This document shows positions 18,326 through 26,781 of a stretch of DNA of 64,000 bases, in pieces. Position numbers and translations under genes: made by a program. The notes under the pieces were generated by a model. The model did no database searches. It was not told the origin of the DNA and worked only from the letters and a program-made list of their open reading frames with translations. The stretch is from Candidatus Saccharimonadota bacterium (lineage in GTDB: Bacteria; Patescibacteriota; Saccharimonadia; Saccharimonadales; UBA4665), in NCBI GenBank assembly GCA_027459325.1, contig DAIDIO010000003.1:1-64000 (forward strand), in the 5' to 3' direction. Within the stretch, counting starts at the first letter, position 1. The number at the start of each line of letters is the position of its first letter.

Positions 18326-18619
18326 TTAAAGCCCTAGGTTGCCTAATGCCCCCATCATTGGCTGCATCTTCTCGGCTGCAACTCGTTGACTTTCATTTAT
18401 TGCATCTTTTACTGCATCCTCAATCCATCTTTCCAGCTGGCCTATGTCATCTAGGTCGATGTAGGATGGGTCGATATGGATTTTTTTTAATTTCTGTTCG
18501 CCGGTCATTTCTACCTTAACAGCTCCATCACCTTTTTCAATGGTAATAATCATTTTTTGCAGTTCGCCTTGGATTTTCTTTACCCGCATCAGCATCTTTG
18601 CTTGGTCAAATTTACTCAC
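18326..18619 (-). CDS. YbaB/EbfC family nucleoid-associated protein
   Basis: This 97-residue protein has the YbaB fold: an N-terminal helix (KMLMRVKKIQGELQKM), a beta core with GDGAVKVEMTGEQKLKKI, a DPSYIDLDD loop, and a C-terminal helix. Members bind DNA as dimers. It lies directly upstream of recR, the usual pairing. Confidence 0.92.
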   Translation of the reverse strand: MSKFDQAKMLMRVKKIQGELQKMIITIEKGDGAVKVEMTGEQKLKKIHIDPSYIDLDDIGQLERWIEDAVKDAINESQRVAAEKMQPMMGALGNLGL

Positions 18620-18652
18620 ATTTTTCTCCTTATTACTCCTATTATATGACTA

Positions 18653-19834
18653 TTAGACGGTTCTATCAAAGGTGCTGTAGGTATTTGGATCATGCGGCCA
18701 CGCTATGAAATACGAACGTAAATTATATAGGCAGCTAAATAGTATCGCTACAATTATGATGCTGACGCTAAGCCATCTTGCTACCGGGTTAAGCGGAAAT
18801 ACCTTTTTCCAGCTGTGCATCAGGTAACTTAAGCCCATGGCAATTAAAAGATAGGCCAGGGGTATGATAAGGCTGAAACTAACGCTGCCATTTAATCCGA
18901 TTAGTATTATGCTCAATAAAAGGAGGGCAGCCAGCAAACGTGTCCGGCTATTATTACGATGTTTGACGTAAGTATAGGCACCTAAAATTAGCATTGCTAA
19001 AGCGAATGCGTCGAGCACTGCTGATCGGCCAAGCCATAGCTGCGGATAAGCCGGACCTCGGATGAGTAAATGCACGGGGACAGCAACAAAATTCTTAAAT
19101 ATGTGTATTAAGCTACCGAAATGATTCGGTAACCCGAGCCATATTTTAAAGGTATGGTTTACATGGTTTCTGTATATCGTGAGTGGTAACCATAGAAGCA
19201 GTAATATTATCGATAATAGCCTGCCCCATAAATTTAATTCATCTAATCGGTCTTTAAGCATTTTCCTCTCTATAAATAACATGAATAACGACAGCCATAC
19301 TAGCCCCGGAATAGTTATAAGGAGGCCGAGCAGAAAAAAGTTTAAAAACGCTACAGCTTTACTATGTTCAAATTCATCCAGACAGACATAACCTAACATA
19401 GCACTAACAATTGCCCAGAGATAAACCACGTCATTGGTGGCTAAACGGCTAACGTGTAGCAGCCATGCGCTACAGACAAACATTAAAGTGGAGAGATAAG
19501 CCACTTTTTTACCGTGCCATAGATAGACCAGACCACTAAAACTGGCAATTGATGCGATACCAAAAAGTACGCTTGGTAGTCTTAGTAAAAATACTGAGTG
19601 GTTGAAGAGTTTAAAAAATATGGATCTAAAAAGATTAATCGGCAAATAAAGTGGTTGACGAAAAAGGCCATGCCAACCTAAGGGTTGAATGTTAGTCGCA
19701 ATTTCACCGCTACTGACACCAGTAGTTAAGCTGCCTAGTTTGTAGAACATCAGAAAAACAATAACAACCGATAAGCCTATAGCTAAAATATATTTACGCC
19801 ATACAAAAGACTCGGGAATTTTAGGCCGTTTCAT
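18653..19834 (-). CDS. GT39-like (ArnT/PMT-type) polytopic membrane glycosyltransferase
   Basis: This 393-residue protein has about ten hydrophobic segments. The N-terminus (FYKLGSLTTGVSSGEIATN) and the segment LRLPSVLFGIASI ... LLHVSRLATNDV resemble the ArnT/PMT GT-C fold, in which a polyprenyl-phosphate sugar is the donor. The first loop normally carries a catalytic DE pair. Here it reads G-E, so activity is uncertain. It is shorter than most family members. It is embedded among replication genes with little spacing. Confidence 0.72.
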   Translation of the reverse strand: MKRPKIPESFVWRKYILAIGLSVVIVFLMFYKLGSLTTGVSSGEIATNIQPLGWHGLFRQPLYLPINLFRSIFFKLFNHSVFLLRLPSVLFGIASIASFSGLVYLWHGKKVAYLSTLMFVCSAWLLHVSRLATNDVVYLWAIVSAMLGYVCLDEFEHSKAVAFLNFFLLGLLITIPGLVWLSLFMLFIERKMLKDRLDELNLWGRLLSIILLLLWLPLTIYRNHVNHTFKIWLGLPNHFGSLIHIFKNFVAVPVHLLIRGPAYPQLWLGRSAVLDAFALAMLILGAYTYVKHRNNSRTRLLAALLLLSIILIGLNGSVSFSLIIPLAYLLIAMGLSYLMHSWKKVFPLNPVARWLSVSIIIVAILFSCLYNLRSYFIAWPHDPNTYSTFDRTV

Positions 19835-19868
19835 AGTGTTATGTCGCTATTATACATGCATACTCAAT

Positions 19869-21233
19869 CTAAGCGCTGAATGGGTCACTATGGCGCTTAT
19901 CGATAGAAATAAACCGCTGCTTTTCTCTATCAAATCTGAGTTCAACATTGTCTATCGGGCCATTACGGTGTTTTTTTATAAGGATGTCGGCAATCTCTTT
20001 TCGGTCGGTCTCCGGATGATAGTAATCCTCCCTATAAATAAAGGCTACAACATCAGCATCCTGCTCGATTGATCCAGATTCCCTTAAATCGGCCAGTTGA
20101 GGAACCTGTGGGCTACGGTTTTCGACGGATCGGCTAAGCTGAGAGAGAGCCAGCACTGGTACATTTAGTTCCCTGGCTAAGCCTTTGAGTCCTCTGGATA
20201 TTTCAGATATTTCTTGAACGCGGTTACCGTCGTTTGAGCGTGAACCGCCGCTCATAAGCTGTAAATAATCTACTACTATTAAACCTAGTTTATGTAAGTG
20301 GGCTTCACGGCGGGCTTTTGTTCGCATGTCTGAGACAGTAATACCGGGTGTATCGTCAATATATATTGGGGCTTCGCTCAGCGTGCCCATTGCCCGACCT
20401 ATTTTCTCAAAATCTGAATCATTTAGATTTCCTGTTCTAAGAGCCCAGGCATCAACACCGGATTCCATTGACAGTAACCTATCTACAAGCTGTTCCTTGC
20501 TCATTTCTAGACTAAAAACCAGAACTGGTTCGTTTGCTTTCAGAGCGACATTATGAGCAAAATTAAGTGCTAGAGCTGTTTTACCCATGCTAGGCCTGGC
20601 GGCTAGAATAATCAGGTCTGAACGTTGGAAACCGGCCAGGATATTATCTAAGTCAGTAAAGCCGGTGCTGATACCTCTGACTTTATGTTTGTCTTTATGC
20701 AGATCATCCAGCCGATCAAAGCTTTCCGCTAATAACGATTCCAGACTGACTACGTCTTGCCCGACATGTTCCTGGCTGACATTAAATAGCCTTGCCTCGG
20801 CTTCTTCAATTAGTTCAGTTAGGACTTTTGATTCATCATAGCTTATTTCAGTTATGCCTTTACTGGCGGCTATTAAACGGCGCCTCAGGGCTTTTTGGGA
20901 GACTATTTCAGCGTATTGTTCGACATGGGCAGCCGTTGGTACAAAATTTGTCAGTTCAGTTAGGTAGGCAGGACCGCCAATAACATCAAGGTAACCGCTG
21001 TTTTTTAGTTGGTCAGCCAGAGTTAGAACATCAACAGCCTTATGATGTTCGTATAGACTGGATATAGCTTCGTAAATACGTTCGTGCTTTTTATCAAAAA
21101 AATCAGTCGCTCGGATTTGATCGGCTATCTTAACAATCGCTTCTGGATCTATGAGTAATGCGCCGAGTAAACTGGCTTCGGCTTCTAAGCTTTGCGGCTG
21201 AGTATTAGTATTTATTTTAAGCGGTGGCTCCAT
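19869..21233 (-). CDS. dnaB: Replicative DNA helicase DnaB
   Basis: This 454-residue RecA-fold hexameric helicase has the N-terminal DnaB domain (PQSLEAEASLLGALLIDPEAI), Walker A at ARPSMGKTALA, Walker B at LIVVDYLQLM, and the motif IREDYYHPET-like FIYREDYYHPETD near the C-terminus. Length and all core motifs are normal. It unwinds DNA at the fork and recruits primase. It is 26 bases from dnaX, an unusual dnaX-dnaB pairing that makes sense functionally. Confidence 0.97.
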   Translation of the reverse strand: MEPPLKINTNTQPQSLEAEASLLGALLIDPEAIVKIADQIRATDFFDKKHERIYEAISSLYEHHKAVDVLTLADQLKNSGYLDVIGGPAYLTELTNFVPTAAHVEQYAEIVSQKALRRRLIAASKGITEISYDESKVLTELIEEAEARLFNVSQEHVGQDVVSLESLLAESFDRLDDLHKDKHKVRGISTGFTDLDNILAGFQRSDLIILAARPSMGKTALALNFAHNVALKANEPVLVFSLEMSKEQLVDRLLSMESGVDAWALRTGNLNDSDFEKIGRAMGTLSEAPIYIDDTPGITVSDMRTKARREAHLHKLGLIVVDYLQLMSGGSRSNDGNRVQEISEISRGLKGLARELNVPVLALSQLSRSVENRSPQVPQLADLRESGSIEQDADVVAFIYREDYYHPETDRKEIADILIKKHRNGPIDNVELRFDREKQRFISIDKRHSDPFSA

Positions 21234-21259
21234 ATGTCCTCTTTGTAAAGTAGATTATC

Positions 21260-22702
21260 TTATGATTCTAGCAGCTCGGCACCATTAAAAATACTGCTTA
21301 TAGTGGAAAGACTGTCGGTAACTTGACCAGGGGTGTGGGTATCCTGTGGTTTAGTAGCGATGGACTTGTCGACACGGCATTCCAAAACTAAGCGGCGGCC
21401 TGATAATTTACCAGCAAGTTCTTCTATGATTTTACGGTTAGCCGCTTCGCTGATCTTCTTTTCATGAAATGGAAAGGCAAATGTAAGCATTAATGACTCA
21501 TCGTTGAATTCAGCGTCTGCTAGCCTCAGTATGCCGTACAGTGTGTTATACCTGTCTTTAATTTCCGCTAAAAGAGTCTGCCATAATTCTTTGTTGCTAC
21601 CGGAAATGGGTTTGGGGTCGGTTGGAAGGTCTTTATCGTTAGTGTTTGCTTCTATTTTCTTAGATTTTACCTGCTTACCCGTGACTTTATTAGCTGCATC
21701 GGGAATAGAAATAGTTACTGCCGCAGTAGTAGTTTGTTGAGCCAACTGACTATTTTTAAGCAATACTATTTCTAGTAATCTTTCGGGCTCGCTAGATGCT
21801 GGAACTTCAATTAGTTCAGCCAGTAGTTCAAGAGTGGAACTGCTAGCACTCAGGCTGCCGTCTATTAGTGACTGCCGCAACTTTTGCGATATAAGATGAG
21901 CAAGCATTCCGGCCTGATAGCCAGCGCCGTATAATTGGTTTAAATGACTAATAAGGCTAGCAGGGCTCGTGTTTGAAGTCTGGAGCCCATCTATCAGCTG
22001 ATTGAGTTGATTATCCGGCGGTAGTCCTAGTATCTCTCTGACTGTGTCTTCATTGACGCTATCAGCATGATTCTTTACCTGGTCAAGCAGTCCTATGCTG
22101 TCTCGTAAACTTCCGTCGCCATGTTCAGCTAGTAGTTTTAAAGCGGCGTCAGAGATATTAATTTTTTCTTTCTTTGCTATCTCGGCTAGACGTTCCTTGG
22201 TTGATGAGGTCGATATGGGCTTAAAGCTATAATGCTGGGTACGGCTAATGATGGTTTCAGGTAGTTTGTGAGTGTCGGTAGTAGCTAGGATAAATATTAC
22301 ATGCTCCGGCGGCTCCTCAAGAGTCTTTAAAAGAGCATTAAAAGCTTCCCGGGTAAGCATATGGACTTCGTCAATTATATAAACCTTATACTTAAGCTGG
22401 GATGGTGTTACATATACTCTTTCCCGAAGTTCTCTAATTTCATCTATTCGGCGATTTGAAGCCGCATCAATTTCAATAATGTCCAAATGTGCCGAGTCGT
22501 CACTGTAGTCAAGTTTATTAACGGCATGAGCTAGTATCCGGGCTACCGTTGTTTTACCAACCCCTCGGGGCCCGGTCAGCAAGTAAGCATGGCTTAATTG
22601 ATTGCTTGTAATAGCTTTTTTTAGTGTTGCAGTAATATGTTCCTGACCCTTCACTTCATCCAGTGATTTAGGCCGGTACTGCCTGTACAGCGCCTGTCCC
22701 AT
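21260..22702 (-). CDS. dnaX: DNA polymerase III subunit gamma/tau
   Basis: This 480-residue clamp-loader ATPase has Walker A GPRGVGKTTVAR, DEVHMLTREAFNALLKTLEEPP (DEAD-type Walker B), and the sensor IFILATTDTHKLPETIISRTQHY. The small zinc module normally inserted after the Walker A helix (CX8CX2CX2C) is absent: only about 15 residues join VNKLDYSD to IIEIDAASNRR, with no Cys. The C-terminal third is a linker plus a tau-like domain. It opens the helicase/clamp-loader part of the minus-strand cluster. Confidence 0.95.
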   Translation of the reverse strand: MGQALYRQYRPKSLDEVKGQEHITATLKKAITSNQLSHAYLLTGPRGVGKTTVARILAHAVNKLDYSDDSAHLDIIEIDAASNRRIDEIRELRERVYVTPSQLKYKVYIIDEVHMLTREAFNALLKTLEEPPEHVIFILATTDTHKLPETIISRTQHYSFKPISTSSTKERLAEIAKKEKINISDAALKLLAEHGDGSLRDSIGLLDQVKNHADSVNEDTVREILGLPPDNQLNQLIDGLQTSNTSPASLISHLNQLYGAGYQAGMLAHLISQKLRQSLIDGSLSASSSTLELLAELIEVPASSEPERLLEIVLLKNSQLAQQTTTAAVTISIPDAANKVTGKQVKSKKIEANTNDKDLPTDPKPISGSNKELWQTLLAEIKDRYNTLYGILRLADAEFNDESLMLTFAFPFHEKKISEAANRKIIEELAGKLSGRRLVLECRVDKSIATKPQDTHTPGQVTDSLSTISSIFNGAELLES

Positions 22703-22758
22703 AGTACTAAATATTATACCCTGCTAGTTACTAGAGAGCTTGTTGTATTATTGCCGTA

Positions 22759-23268
22759 TTAGAGAGCAGCTTCTAGTGCTGCCCATTCGGCGTTTGAATC
22801 GTCCTCAGGGATATTCACGCTGACTTGATCACCAGGTTTGGCTTTGAAATAGGTAACGCTAGCCAGCAAAACTCTAAATCTTTTACCGTTAACGTCTACA
22901 AAATAATGTCCGTTCTCGAGAATTAGAGTTCCGACTACCTGCTTGCGAGGGATTGGGCCGATTTGTTTGTATAAGAATGCACCGTCATCAGCTATCGTTA
23001 GCTTTAATATATCGCCCTGTACGAGCTTTGACTTACTGGCGTAATTAGCTGGAACGGGATAAGTTTTGCTGTCTGAACCAACCATGTTTTGTCCGTCAAA
23101 AACACCCTCAATAACCTTACCCAGTGTCTCTTCCCTAGCAATGGGAGCAATCTTTTCATCATCGCCAACAATACTAATCAGCAGTTCTGTGGCTGCTGCA
23201 AGGTTGGTTTCGGCTTCTTGAATAAGGCTTTTTAGGCGCTTAATCTGCTTATCTGGTACATCTGGCAT
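22759..23268 (-). CDS. Conserved-looking protein of unknown function, first gene of the dnaX cluster
   Basis: This 169-residue soluble protein has an N-terminal coiled-coil helix (DKQIKRLKSLIQEAETNLAAATELL), then a beta-rich acidic domain (residues about 60-165) containing KAKPGDQVSVNIP near the end, suggestive of a small OB- or SH3-like barrel. I do not recognise the family. It lies 56 bases ahead of dnaX behind a good promoter, so it is probably cotranscribed with dnaX. Confidence 0.65.
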   Translation of the reverse strand: MPDVPDKQIKRLKSLIQEAETNLAAATELLISIVGDDEKIAPIAREETLGKVIEGVFDGQNMVGSDSKTYPVPANYASKSKLVQGDILKLTIADDGAFLYKQIGPIPRKQVVGTLILENGHYFVDVNGKRFRVLLASVTYFKAKPGDQVSVNIPEDDSNAEWAALEAAL

Positions 23269-23316
23269 TGTTGTATGTCTGTCTCTCTTACATAAGTGTT
23301 TATTAGCACACTATCT

Positions 23317-23345
23317 TCTAAAAAATACCATATACAGGCTGTCAA
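23317..23345 (-). promoter_or_regulatory. Predicted promoter for the dnaX cluster
   Basis: On the minus strand TTGACA (23340-23345) and TTTAGA (23317-23322) have 17-base spacing, about 45 bases upstream of the ATG at 23268. Confidence 0.5.
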
Positions 23346-23365
23346 GTCAAAGATTTTTGACTACC

Positions 23366-23374
23366 TGTGGATAA
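23366..23374. promoter_or_regulatory. Perfect single DnaA-box sequence and adjacent hairpin
   Basis: TGTGGATAA at 23366-23374 is the exact reverse complement of the consensus DnaA box TTATCCACA. A 6-bp perfect inverted repeat GTCCTG/CAGGAC follows at 23379-23396. Both lie in the divergent region between the dnaX cluster and the patatin gene. One box alone is not an origin, but DnaA could regulate the dnaX-dnaB promoter. Confidence 0.4.
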
Positions 23375-23485
23375 ATGAGTCCTGTCACTTCAGGACATTG
23401 GTAACTAAAATGAGATTTAGAAATTTAGGATTTCTTACTTCTAAAGCTTGCAAGACTAAGCTTTTCTTTAGTATTGTTGAGCAAT

Positions 23486-24532
23486 ATGAGTGAAACAATG
23501 CCATCACCTCTGGAGTTAGTTGCTGAAAGAATCAAACAGGAAAGCCAACCTTTTAAAAGAGACGACCCTTATAGGGTTGCTCTAATTTTACAAGGTGGAG
23601 CTATGCGTGGAGCTATTAGTTCGGGTGCTGGTGTAGGCTTGGAAGCTCTTATGGGTGATAATGAGCCATTTGACCAAAACTACTCTACGTCAGCTGGCAG
23701 TTTTTGTATAAGTGCATTAATGTCACGTAAGGCTGTAGAATGCGCAAGTGTGTATTATGAAGAGCTAAGAGAAAAATTTATAAGGCTCCGGCAATTCGGC
23801 CGAGGTAAGGTTGTTGATTTGTCGATTCTACTTAATGCTGTTACGGAAGGCGAAAAAGGATTTGATTTCACTCGTATACTGAACTCACCAGTTGATACGA
23901 ACATCTATGCGACTTCAGTTCACGATGCTAAGAAGGTAAGGTTTACAATGGGCCACAAAGCCCTTAAATCTGAGCCTACAGAAGATGAGATAGCACATGT
24001 AATACCTTGTAAGTCTAAAAATGACGCAGCTGTTGCTTTAGCAGCCACAGCGCATTTAACTTGGTATGCTGGTCCTCCTGTAGCGTTTAGAGAGATGCTG
24101 CTTATAGATGGTGGCGTAACTGCCGGACGATTGCCTATACAAGAAGCTGTAGCTGATAGATGTACGCATATAGTGGTTGTGTCCACTGATCGAGTAACTA
24201 ATCCTGAACTTTATAAACGTAAGTTCGAAGAAAAAATGGCTGTACGTGCAATAAGAAAGCAGCACCCATATTTAGCTTCAAAATATTGGGCCGGCATTGA
24301 TAGGCATGTTGAGGCCTTAAGCCTACTTCAAGAGTTGAGTGGAAATGAATCTGCAATTCCAAGAGTAGATTTAATAAAAGTAGCTTATCCTTTCATACCA
24401 AGATCCAAGGAGACCGATCCTCATAAGCTTTATGTGGCTGCTAAAGCTGGGGAAGAGGCGGTTCTTAGAGCTTTTAAACCATTCGGACTTAAAAGGTTAT
24501 TTGATAGTACTGTGCGCTTACCACGTTATTAA
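23486..24532 (+). CDS. Patatin-like phospholipase family protein
   Basis: This 348-residue protein has the patatin pattern: an oxyanion loop GGAMRG (residues 37-42), a nucleophile elbow S-T-S-A-G with Ser69, and the catalytic Asp in the DGG of LLIDGGVTAG. The elbow normally starts with Gly, and here it is Ser67. It resembles the YjjU/RssA-type bacterial patatins, which act on membrane lipids or esters. An upstream TTG could extend it by four codons, but the ATG at 23486 is preferred. It stands alone, and its base usage looks more AT-rich than the ribosomal genes next door. Confidence 0.88.
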   Translation: MSETMPSPLELVAERIKQESQPFKRDDPYRVALILQGGAMRGAISSGAGVGLEALMGDNEPFDQNYSTSAGSFCISALMSRKAVECASVYYEELREKFIRLRQFGRGKVVDLSILLNAVTEGEKGFDFTRILNSPVDTNIYATSVHDAKKVRFTMGHKALKSEPTEDEIAHVIPCKSKNDAAVALAATAHLTWYAGPPVAFREMLLIDGGVTAGRLPIQEAVADRCTHIVVVSTDRVTNPELYKRKFEEKMAVRAIRKQHPYLASKYWAGIDRHVEALSLLQELSGNESAIPRVDLIKVAYPFIPRSKETDPHKLYVAAKAGEEAVLRAFKPFGLKRLFDSTVRLPRY

Positions 24533-24568
24533 ATTACTGATGACAAGAGGCAGTCATTTAAATAAAAA

Positions 24569-24592
24569 ACTGCCCCAGATAATCAGGGCAGT
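24569..24592. terminator. Bidirectional intrinsic terminator between the patatin gene and rplL
   Basis: A perfect 7-bp stem ACTGCCC/GGGCAGT (24569-24575 and 24586-24592) is flanked by A-rich sequence on the left and AT-rich sequence on the right. It can serve the convergent patatin and rplJL transcripts. Confidence 0.8.
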
Positions 24593-24617
24593 AATTTATT
24601 TATAGACTAAAGCTTAC

Positions 24618-25001
24618 TTATGCAAGTTCTACTGTTGCGCCAGCTTCTTCTAGAGCTTTTTTAGCGTTTTCAGCATCTTCCTTCTTAGCTTTTTCTAGTA
24701 CTGGCTTTGGCGCACCGTCTACTAATGCTTTAGCTTCACCTAAACCAAGACCGGTTATATCCTTAACTGCCTTGATTACGGCTACTTTTTGAGCACCGGC
24801 GTCTTTTAGAACTACGTCGAATTCTGACTTTTCTTCAGCGGCAGGACCAGCATCAGCGCCTGCTGCGGGACCAGCGGCAACTGCAACTGCTGCAGCAGCA
24901 GGTTCAATGCCGTATTCGTCTTTTAATATGTTGCCTAATTCATTTACTTCTAGAACGGTGAGACCGACTAGTTGTTCTGCGATTTTCTTTAAATCTGCCA
25001 T
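24618..25001 (-). CDS. rplL: 50S ribosomal protein L7/L12
   Basis: This 127-residue stalk protein has an N-terminal dimerisation domain ([21 protein letters not shown]), an Ala-rich hinge, and the C-terminal domain ([21 protein letters not shown] and [15 protein letters not shown]) that recruits translation factors. A longer frame exists to 25061, but the ATG at 25001 has an AAGGAG site and the family N-terminus. Confidence 0.97.
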   Translation of the reverse strand: MADLKKIAEQLVGLTVLEVNELGNILKDEYGIEPAAAAVAVAAGPAAGADAGPAAEEKSEFDVVLKDAGAQKVAVIKAVKDITGLGLGEAKALVDGAPKPVLEKAKKEDAENAKKALEEAGATVELA

Positions 25002-25023
25002 TGTATTCTCCTTAATAATTGAT

Positions 25024-25545
25024 TTATGAGGCCTTAGCTTCAAGGCCGGATAAGATACCACTCAGCCCGCCGCTTAACCCACCAGTGACATTTCTTATTG
25101 GTGAGTTCAATATGCCAACAAGACCAGCAATAAGCTGATTTTTGCCGGGTAGGCTTGCCAGTTCTTTAACATTGCTGCTGTCAAGGAAGTGGCCATCTTC
25201 AGTTATTGCGCCAACAAACTCTACGTTAGGGTTTTGCTTAATAAAGTTATTAAGCGCTTGTGCTGCTGCAACTTCATCTTCAGAGTTAAAAGCGTATAGT
25301 AACATGCCTTCTAAGGCGTCTGTCTCAACTTCTTTTAGCTTGTCTGTAGACTTTAATGCCTGCTTAACCAGACGATTCTTGATGACTTTGACTTTTGTGC
25401 CATTGTCTTTACTGTTTCGTCTTAGTTCCTGTAAGGCTTTTACGCTCGTACCTTGATATTTTGCAACTACAGTCATTTTTGAGGCGCTAAGTAGTTCAGC
25501 TACTTCATTTACGACTGACTCTTTTTGGCTTTTATTTAATGCCAT
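25024..25545 (-). CDS. rplJ: 50S ribosomal protein L10
   Basis: This 173-residue protein has [35 protein letters not shown], the typical L10 start, with [14 protein letters not shown] following and a C-terminal amphipathic helix for L7/L12 dimers. It is 22 bases upstream of rplL. The L10 leader precedes it. Confidence 0.97.
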   Translation of the reverse strand: MALNKSQKESVVNEVAELLSASKMTVVAKYQGTSVKALQELRRNSKDNGTKVKVIKNRLVKQALKSTDKLKEVETDALEGMLLYAFNSEDEVAAAQALNNFIKQNPNVEFVGAITEDGHFLDSSNVKELASLPGKNQLIAGLVGILNSPIRNVTGGLSGGLSGILSGLEAKAS

Positions 25546-25731
25546 ACTGACTTCTCCGTTATTTTGACTTTAGACCTAAGTTATCGACCATAGTATTAAC
25601 TTAAGTATCGTTGCCAAACAAAAACGCCTTTGCTTCCAAAGACGTTCAAACTATCTAGTTAATAAATAGGGATTGTTTGTACCTTGGCGACTTAATTAAG
25701 GCTTATGCCCGTCGCTGTCTCTGGCAACTTA
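25546..25731 (-). ncRNA. Ribosomal protein L10 leader (autoregulatory mRNA leader)
   Basis: Between the promoter and rplJ lies a long structured leader. Around 25680-25730 it holds the GCCAGAGACAGCGACGGGC-type and AATTAAGTCGCC segments, which look like the kink-turn site bound by L10(L12)4 in many bacteria. A terminator-like hairpin lies further downstream. Binding of excess L10 would lower rplJL expression. Recognition is from the known L10 leader pattern, not from a covariance search. Confidence 0.75.
25623..25646 (-). terminator. Attenuator hairpin inside the L10 leader
   Basis: On the minus strand AACGTCTTTG pairs with CAAAGGCGTT (10 bp with a G-U) and is followed by TTTTTGTTT. It lies about 80 bases before the rplJ start, so it can act as a conditional terminator of the operon. 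Confidence 0.75.
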
Positions 25732-25737
25732 CTCAAG

Positions 25738-25766
25738 ATTATAGCTTATTCTGATGAAACCTACAA
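25738..25766 (-). promoter_or_regulatory. Predicted rplJL promoter
   Basis: On the minus strand TTGTAG (25761-25766) and TATAAT (25738-25743) are 17 bases apart, just upstream of the L10 leader. Confidence 0.75.
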
Positions 25767-25818
25767 GATACCTCTTTAATAGCAATCTGAATATATCCTC
25801 CTATATCTGCTGTTAGCC

Positions 25819-26010
25819 TCATATATATTCTGGCTTTGGTAAAATCATTTCTGCCATATGCTGCACCTCTAGTTCGTGTGGCGCTCTTTTTTCTACACGG
25901 CTTTTTTCATCAATTTCGCCATTACTATAGACATACCTCAGCACTCCATCTGAATCGTTTCTTACGACAGCAAAGCCGTCTTGGTTTCGCTTAAGTTTCC
26001 TTTCGGTCAT
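25819..26010 (-). CDS. Small protein of unknown function
   Basis: This 63-residue hydrophilic protein (MTERKLKRNQDGFAVVRN...) has a predicted beta hairpin around GVLRYVYSNGEID and no Cys. No family is recognised. Its ATG is 2 bases after the stop of the 56-codon gene at 26013-26183, so the two form a coupled pair behind an attenuator-like leader. Confidence 0.6.
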   Translation of the reverse strand: MTERKLKRNQDGFAVVRNDSDGVLRYVYSNGEIDEKSRVEKRAPHELEVQHMAEMILPKPEYI

Positions 26011-26012
26011 CT

Positions 26013-26183
26013 CTAATCGCTTACCTCAGCAACGTTACGTGTTAAGGCCATTGCCCTAAAGCGCTCGATAAACCTTTCCGAAGCGTTGCTTTCTAAAATA
26101 TCTATAGTTTCATTAATATCATTAACTCTTTGTTGATCATTTTCTTCTTCGTTGGTTTGATGTGTTTGCTTCTCTGTACTCAT
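26013..26183 (-). CDS. Small acidic helical protein, unknown function
   Basis: A 56-codon frame begins at ATG 26183 (MSTEKQTHQTNEEENDQQRV...) with a GGAG ribosome site. It is rich in Glu, Gln and Asn, then has a basic amphipathic end (ASERFIERFRAMALTRNVAEV). It stops 2 bases before the next small gene. No known family. The SD sits immediately after a terminator-like hairpin, so its expression is probably leader-controlled. Confidence 0.6.
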   Translation of the reverse strand: MSTEKQTHQTNEEENDQQRVNDINETIDILESNASERFIERFRAMALTRNVAEVSD

Positions 26184-26205
26184 TCCATGCTCCTTCTACT
26201 AAAAA

Positions 26206-26260
26206 AGCCCCCTTGTTGAGTTCGGGAGCTTTAAATTTCTATTAAATGCAAAAGCTACCC
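26206..26260 (-). promoter_or_regulatory. Attenuator-like leader with competing hairpins ahead of two small genes
   Basis: On the minus strand AGCTCCC (26224-26230) pairs with GGGGGCT (26206-26212), followed by a T run: an intrinsic terminator. The same AAAGCTCCC segment (26224-26232) can instead pair with GGGTAGCTTT (26251-26260), an antiterminator. The two structures exclude each other. The terminator ends about 17 bases before the ATG of the 56-codon gene. Confidence 0.6.
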
Positions 26261-26406
26261 GCGTTGGAAAGCGAGAATTGAGACAATACAGTTCTTATTG
26301 TTTCTTTGCATAACAATATATTGGCACTCCTCATGGTTAAAGTCAACCTGTAATAAGCTATAAATTAATTAATCTCTTATTTTGAAACTGTACTATAATT
26401 TCTCAT

Positions 26407-26760
26407 ATGATACATCTGTACGATCAAGAACGGATTGGTACTTTCCAGCCAAACCCGCTCTATTCATACAACGTAACATTACACAGCCCGGGTTTTTATG
26501 TTCCGGACGATTATAATTCAGAAATAATTTATGATGGGGTCGTCTCATTTGAAATAAACTTAGTTCATGCGATAGATGGCCAACCGTTATTCTCAACGGA
26601 ATTAATAGCCAGTGTGATTTGCGGAAGAATGATTCAAATTGAAGAGCTGCCAACTGATCAAGAACACAGGGACAAGATTATAGAAAGATTTAAGCGACTG
26701 AATTTCCAGCATACCATAGACTATTACAAACTACGTGATCATCTGTTTACTTTACTGTGA
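26407..26760 (+). CDS. Small protein of unknown function, possibly leaderless
   Basis: This 117-residue soluble protein has aromatic-rich beta-like segments (LYSYNVTLHSPGFYVPDDYN) and a helical end (EHRDKIIERFKRLNFQHT). No family is recognised. TATAAT at 26394-26399 lies only 7 bases ahead of the ATG and no SD is seen, suggesting a leaderless mRNA. An opposite-strand frame over the same bases looks like a shadow. Confidence 0.6.
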   Translation: MIHLYDQERIGTFQPNPLYSYNVTLHSPGFYVPDDYNSEIIYDGVVSFEINLVHAIDGQPLFSTELIASVICGRMIQIEELPTDQEHRDKIIERFKRLNFQHTIDYYKLRDHLFTLL

Positions 26761-26781
26761 AGGCGATTTTACAATAAGTAC

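Noticed and set aside
23269-23485. Replication origin near dnaX/dnaB
   Set aside because: Only one DnaA box is found, with no dnaA/dnaN genes and no AT-rich repeat array.
23296-23493. 65-codon plus-strand frame upstream of the patatin gene
   Set aside because: It covers the promoter, DnaA box and hairpin region, has no SD and runs into the patatin start. Treated as non-coding.
26393-26653. Minus-strand 86-codon frame opposite the 26407 gene
   Set aside because: Its composition is Arg/His/Cys-rich as expected for an antisense shadow, it has no SD, and it overlaps the better plus-strand frame.
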